Assembly: GCA_009776515.1 (NCBI GenBank)
Contig: WRNP01000051.1
Span: 1 to 7,585, forward strand
Direction of reading: 5' to 3'
DNA from: Dehalococcoidia bacterium
Lineage (GTDB): Bacteria; Chloroflexota; Dehalococcoidia; Dehalococcoidales; UBA1222
Length of the DNA stretch: 7,585 nucleotides
Both the position numbers and the translations under genes were made by a program. Positions 4,548 to 7,585 of this stretch are shown one piece after another (within the stretch, counting starts at the first letter, position 1; the number at the start of each line of letters is the position of its first letter). The notes under the pieces are model-generated. The model worked only from the letters and a program-made list of their open reading frames with translations. It ran no database searches and had not been told where the DNA came from.

Positions 4548-7500
4548 ATGAAGCACTTCCATTCATGGCGAACAAGGAATTTGCCTCGTGTCTTGCCGGC
4601 GCTACTGGTCGTGGCAGTGGTGTTGGCGATTACTCCGCTCTCTGGCACCATAACCGCCGCTTCGGGAACGGTGGAATTGGGGGTATCCGGCACCACGGAC
4701 ACGGTCGCCAGAATACAAGCCGCCATTCAAAACGAAATCAACGACACAAGCGGCAGTGGAACCGTCACCATCACGGGCTCTTTCCTATCTGGAACAACAA
4801 GCCTCGCATTGAATATCCCTAGCGGCGTAACGGTGGCCTGGCAGGCAAGTTATTCTGGAACAGCGGGGCCATTGATCAATTTTACCGGCGACGGCACCAT
4901 TGAAATTGGACCGGGCGGCCATATTTACAAGGCCCCTACCAGCAGTGGCATCGTTATTAGCGCGGCAGTTGCCGAGGTCATTGTGACCGGTACCTCCAGC
5001 GCCGTCCGCGGCATAGTGGAAGCCGGTACCGGCGCTGCTATTTATGCTTCTGGAATCAATACCATCGTTGTTGTGAAAGGCTTCGGCCTGGTGTCTAACT
5101 ACGCAACCTCTAACCTGAATCCGGCTATCAATATGAGCAGCGAACAAAACGTCAAAGATAATGTGTTTGTGGTAGATGATGCTCAAGTGCGAGCGCTGTC
5201 TACCACGAGCTACGGCTACGCTATTCAGACATACGGCAACGTGGTAATTAACGGCGGCGAGGTTTACAGCGCGGCACCCTATGGTCGCGGCATCAATCTT
5301 GTCGGCCCCGACTCCACCGCCACCATAAACGACGGCAAAGTGCATGCCGCCGGCACAAGCGGAGTCGCAGTCAGCACCGCTACCACCTCGCCAGTTCCCC
5401 CAAGCGCATCCATATATGTAACGGGGGGAATCGTTTCTGCCACATCAGGCTATGCCATCAGAACGACCGGCGCCAACTCTATCGTCGAAGTCACGGGCGG
5501 CGTGGTCACGGCCACCACGGGCAACGCTATCCGCGCCTCAGCGGCATCCTCCGCCATTAATATCAGCGGCGGCTTCGTTTTCGCTTATGGTAGCACCATC
5601 ATGGGCAACAGCAATGTTGTCTATATACCGAGCGGTGGGGTAGCTAACATCACCAACCCCGGCGTAGTCGTTGCCTGGAATGAGGAGGCTGGTAACATCG
5701 TATATACCAAGGGCACCACCAACGACCTAACAATCCAACCCGCAAGTGCCACAGCAATATGGGATATAAGCGCTCCCGCTTACGGTATTACATATCAAAA
5801 CGAGGCGAATATGGGCTTTTTCCCTCTCAATGTGACGGTGACCGCGACCGTTAACGTGAGTTTTAATGAGAATACCGATGATATCGTGACTGGCCTGAGC
5901 CCTACAAGCAAGGCTGTGGCTTATGGGGAAACCTACGGTGGCCTAGATGGCCTGCCTGTTCCCAACCGTAGCGGCTACAACTTCGACGGATGGTACCTTG
6001 AGGATACCTGTGACAATCTTGTAACTGCAACAACCATTGTTGCCATCGCGGATGACCACGTCCTCTACGCCAAATGGACACCGGTCGACTACACTATCAT
6101 CTTTGATGGCAACGGCGGTTCGGTTATAGATGATAGCAGCCCAACCATCACCATGATCGGTATACACATCAATGAGGTGGTCACTTTCCCAGGTTTTGTG
6201 CACAGTACACCATCTTGGACTTTGATGGGCTTTGCCAATACAGCAAGCGCCTCTACTCCAGAATTCACTGGATCTTCGTTCACCTTGGGGCAAGGCGATG
6301 CGGGCATTGTGAGCCTATTTCCCACTGACACTGAGATCACGCTCTATGCCGTATGGGCGTATTTACCCCCATATGTACTTACCTATGATGCCAACAGCGG
6401 CAACGGCAATGTACCCGCAGCCAGTGGCGGCTATGCTAGCAACAGTCATGTAAATTTGGCGACCTGGAACGAACTTAGTAGAACTGGCTACACTTTTCAC
6501 GGGTGGTCGCTGGAACAAGACGATGACACGCCAATTGCAGACGTTACATTTGCCAACAGCGACATCACTGTGTATGCGGTGTGGAGGTTACAGAGTTATA
6601 CGATTGGCTTTGATGCTAACGGCGGTGGCGGGGCACCGTCATACCAAATAAGGCAACTCGGCGACAGCGTGGTTTTAGTCAACTATTCCCGAGTGAACTA
6701 TGTCCTGCTGGGCTATGCTACTGCCGATGACGCAAGTACCCCTGCCTATACCGATGACTTCATCTTGGATGTTGCGGCCATCAGCGCCCTGTTCGTCAAT
6801 GACACGGTTACTGGTGCTGTTTTGTACGCCGTATGGCAGGGGGAAACTTATACCGTCACCTATGATGGTAACAGCGCAACCGGCGGCTCCATGACTCAGG
6901 ATACGGCTATTTACGGCGAGAATTTCACCATAGCACTAAACGATTTTTCCAAAACCGGCTACGCTTTTGTCGGTTGGAATACCCTAGCCAACGGCTCGGG
7001 GACAAGTTATCCAAATGGGCAAGTCTTGGCCCCCTGGGACATAGGCTACGATCTGGACCTCTATGCGCAGTGGCAAGCGGAAGAACACCTTGTTACTTTC
7101 AGTGTCAACGACCAGGACGGCGGATCAACCACCACGGACGCGCCCATCCCTGCCGAGAGGACGGCGACATATGGCACAGCATACGGATCGCTACCCACCC
7201 TCAGTCGCACCGGCTACATCTTCGGTGGATGGTATTTTGAGGATACCTGTGATAACGCCGTAACCACCACTACCCTTGTTGCCATTGCCGATGACCACAC
7301 TCTATACGCCAAGTGGATACCTGGCACCTATACCATCACGTATCTCGGTAACGGCGCAACTGGCGGCTCAATGGCCAGCCAATCCGCCACCTACGATCAG
7401 AATCTTACGCTGACCCCAAACGCTTTCTTCCGAACAAATTACACCTTTGTCGGCTGGAATACCCAAGCTAAAGGCTTGGGGGCGAGCTATACCAATGGGC

Positions 7501-7585
7501 AAGCCTTTAACCCTTGGGCCATGACCAGCGATCTCATTCTCTATGCGCAGTGGGGTTCCGCAGCAACAACATCGACCACCACGAA
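4548..7585 (+). CDS. Large exported repeat protein, 3' partial: signal peptide, beta-helix-like region, seven InlB-B/Listeria-Bacteroides repeats
   Basis: The frame is open for 1012 codons to the window edge without a stop. Residues 1-14 are basic (Lys2, Arg8, Arg10, Arg14), 15-32 are hydrophobic (LPALLVVAVVLAITPLSG), and TAA-S at 36-39 is a plausible signal peptidase I site. Residues about 45-425 are rich in Gly, Thr, Ser, Ala and Val, with alternating beta-prone segments resembling a right-handed beta-helix. Residues 435-1002 are seven repeats of the InlB-B / List_Bact_rpt type (each starts like YTITYDGNG and ends like LYAxW). After the last repeat the sequence becomes GSAATTSTTT, the start of a Thr-rich linker. 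The only two cysteines are in the EDTCDN turns of repeats 1 and 6. The family is common in surface adhesins and cell-envelope proteins; the ligand is unknown. The C-terminal anchor is outside the window. Start set by the strong Shine-Dalgarno at 4531. Confidence 0.93.
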   Translation, partial: MKHFHSWRTRNLPRVLPALLVVAVVLAITPLSGTITAASGTVELGVSGTTDTVARIQAAIQNEINDTSGSGTVTITGSFLSGTTSLALNIPSGVTVAWQASYSGTAGPLINFTGDGTIEIGPGGHIYKAPTSSGIVISAAVAEVIVTGTSSAVRGIVEAGTGAAIYASGINTIVVVKGFGLVSNYATSNLNPAINMSSEQNVKDNVFVVDDAQVRALSTTSYGYAIQTYGNVVINGGEVYSAAPYGRGINLVGPDSTATINDGKVHAAGTSGVAVSTATTSPVPPSASIYVTGGIVSATSGYAIRTTGANSIVEVTGGVVTATTGNAIRASAASSAINISGGFVFAYGSTIMGNSNVVYIPSGGVANITNPGVVVAWNEEAGNIVYTKGTTNDLTIQPASATAIWDISAPAYGITYQNEANMGFFPLNVTVTATVNVSFNENTDDIVTGLSPTSKAVAYGETYGGLDGLPVPNRSGYNFDGWYLEDTCDNLVTATTIVAIADDHVLYAKWTPVDYTIIFDGNGGSVIDDSSPTITMIGIHINEVVTFPGFVHSTPSWTLMGFANTASASTPEFTGSSFTLGQGDAGIVSLFPTDTEITLYAVWAYLPPYVLTYDANSGNGNVPAASGGYASNSHVNLATWNELSRTGYTFHGWSLEQDDDTPIADVTFANSDITVYAVWRLQSYTIGFDANGGGGAPSYQIRQLGDSVVLVNYSRVNYVLLGYATADDASTPAYTDDFILDVAAISALFVNDTVTGAVLYAVWQGETYTVTYDGNSATGGSMTQDTAIYGENFTIALNDFSKTGYAFVGWNTLANGSGTSYPNGQVLAPWDIGYDLDLYAQWQAEEHLVTFSVNDQDGGSTTTDAPIPAERTATYGTAYGSLPTLSRTGYIFGGWYFEDTCDNAVTTTTLVAIADDHTLYAKWIPGTYTITYLGNGATGGSMASQSATYDQNLTLTPNAFFRTNYTFVGWNTQAKGLGASYTNGQAFNPWAMTSDLILYAQWGSAATTSTTT
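5208..5600 (+). repeat. Beta-helix-like rungs within the exported protein
   Basis: A motif of the form (T/N/S)-G/D-G-x-V-x-A, often followed by GxAI, recurs with its Gly pair starting near residues 236, 262, 293, 317 and 341. Examples are NGGEVYSA, NDGKVHAA, TGGIVSATSGYAI, TGGVVTATTGNAI and SGGFVFAYG. The spacing of 24-31 residues fits one or slightly more turns of a right-handed beta-helix. This region lies between the signal peptide and the InlB-type repeats and may form a rod or carbohydrate-binding surface. Confidence 0.6.
5850..7553 (+). repeat. Array of seven InlB-B / Listeria-Bacteroides repeats
   Basis: Repeats lie at 5850-6077, 6087-6356, 6369-6584, 6594-6836, 6846-7073, 7086-7316 and 7326-7553 (76, 90, 72, 81, 76, 77 and 76 codons). 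Each opens with a beta strand such as YTVTYDGN and closes with LYAKW, LYAVW or LYAQW; a GYxFxGW core is kept in five, while repeats 2 and 4 have GF and GY there. Repeats 1 and 6 are one subtype (31 of 42 residues identical by hand from LP to W, sharing GGW/DGWYxEDTCDN and VAIADDH). Repeats 5 and 7 are another (44 of 76, same length, no gaps). Repeats 2 and 4 share an ASTP segment and are longer. Such repeats adopt a small beta-grasp-like fold in InlB. Confidence 0.88.

Noticed and set aside
4785..5345. 186-codon open frame on the minus strand
   Set aside because: It is the complement of the beta-helix region of the exported protein. Its Gly/Ala/His-rich translation is a by-product of the repeat codons, and the + frame has a signal peptide and ribosome binding site.

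Overview
This is a bacterial window of about 54% GC with every recognisable gene on the + strand. It holds four complete genes of ordinary metabolism or housekeeping and the first 1012 codons of a large exported repeat protein that runs off the right edge. Nothing in the sequence names the host. The gene mix (ruvX, a CtaB-like UbiA prenyltransferase, tgt, an iron-type alcohol dehydrogenase, then a beta-helix/InlB-B-repeat surface protein) and starts without Shine-Dalgarno sequences fit an anaerobic, possibly Chloroflexota (Dehalococcoidia-like) genome. That placement is a weak inference only.

Layout. 1-399: no convincing gene; it carries several hairpins, a 9-bp direct repeat and a long-range inverted repeat. 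400-822: RuvX/YqgF nuclease. 823-1017: intergenic, ending in an extended -10 promoter placed right at the next start. 1018-1875: CtaB/CyoE-like UbiA prenyltransferase. 1901-3067: tRNA-guanine transglycosylase (tgt), 25 nt downstream and probably cotranscribed. 3068-3259: intergenic, with nested inverted repeats and then an extended -10 promoter. 3260-4399: iron-containing alcohol dehydrogenase, predicted to be transcribed from the A of its own ATG (leaderless). 4400-4547: leader with a 12-bp palindrome, mutually exclusive stems and the only strong Shine-Dalgarno in the window. 4548-7585+: exported protein with a signal peptide, a beta-helix-like region with G-G-x-V units about 24-31 residues apart, seven InlB-B/Listeria-Bacteroides repeats, and the start of a Thr-rich linker at the window edge.

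How the genes relate. The first four genes look like independent basal functions: a DNA/rRNA-processing nuclease, prenyl transfer in the membrane, tRNA queuosine modification, and alcohol/aldehyde redox. They do not form an obvious pathway. The exported protein is a separate transcription and translation context and probably acts at the cell surface.

No mobile element, CRISPR array, tRNA or rRNA was recognised. The points most worth a second look are the exported repeat protein and its mosaic repeat order, the switch-like leader before it, the leaderless promoter arrangement, and the unusual nucleobase-pocket residues in Tgt. I see no strong evidence for a wholly new multi-gene system here.
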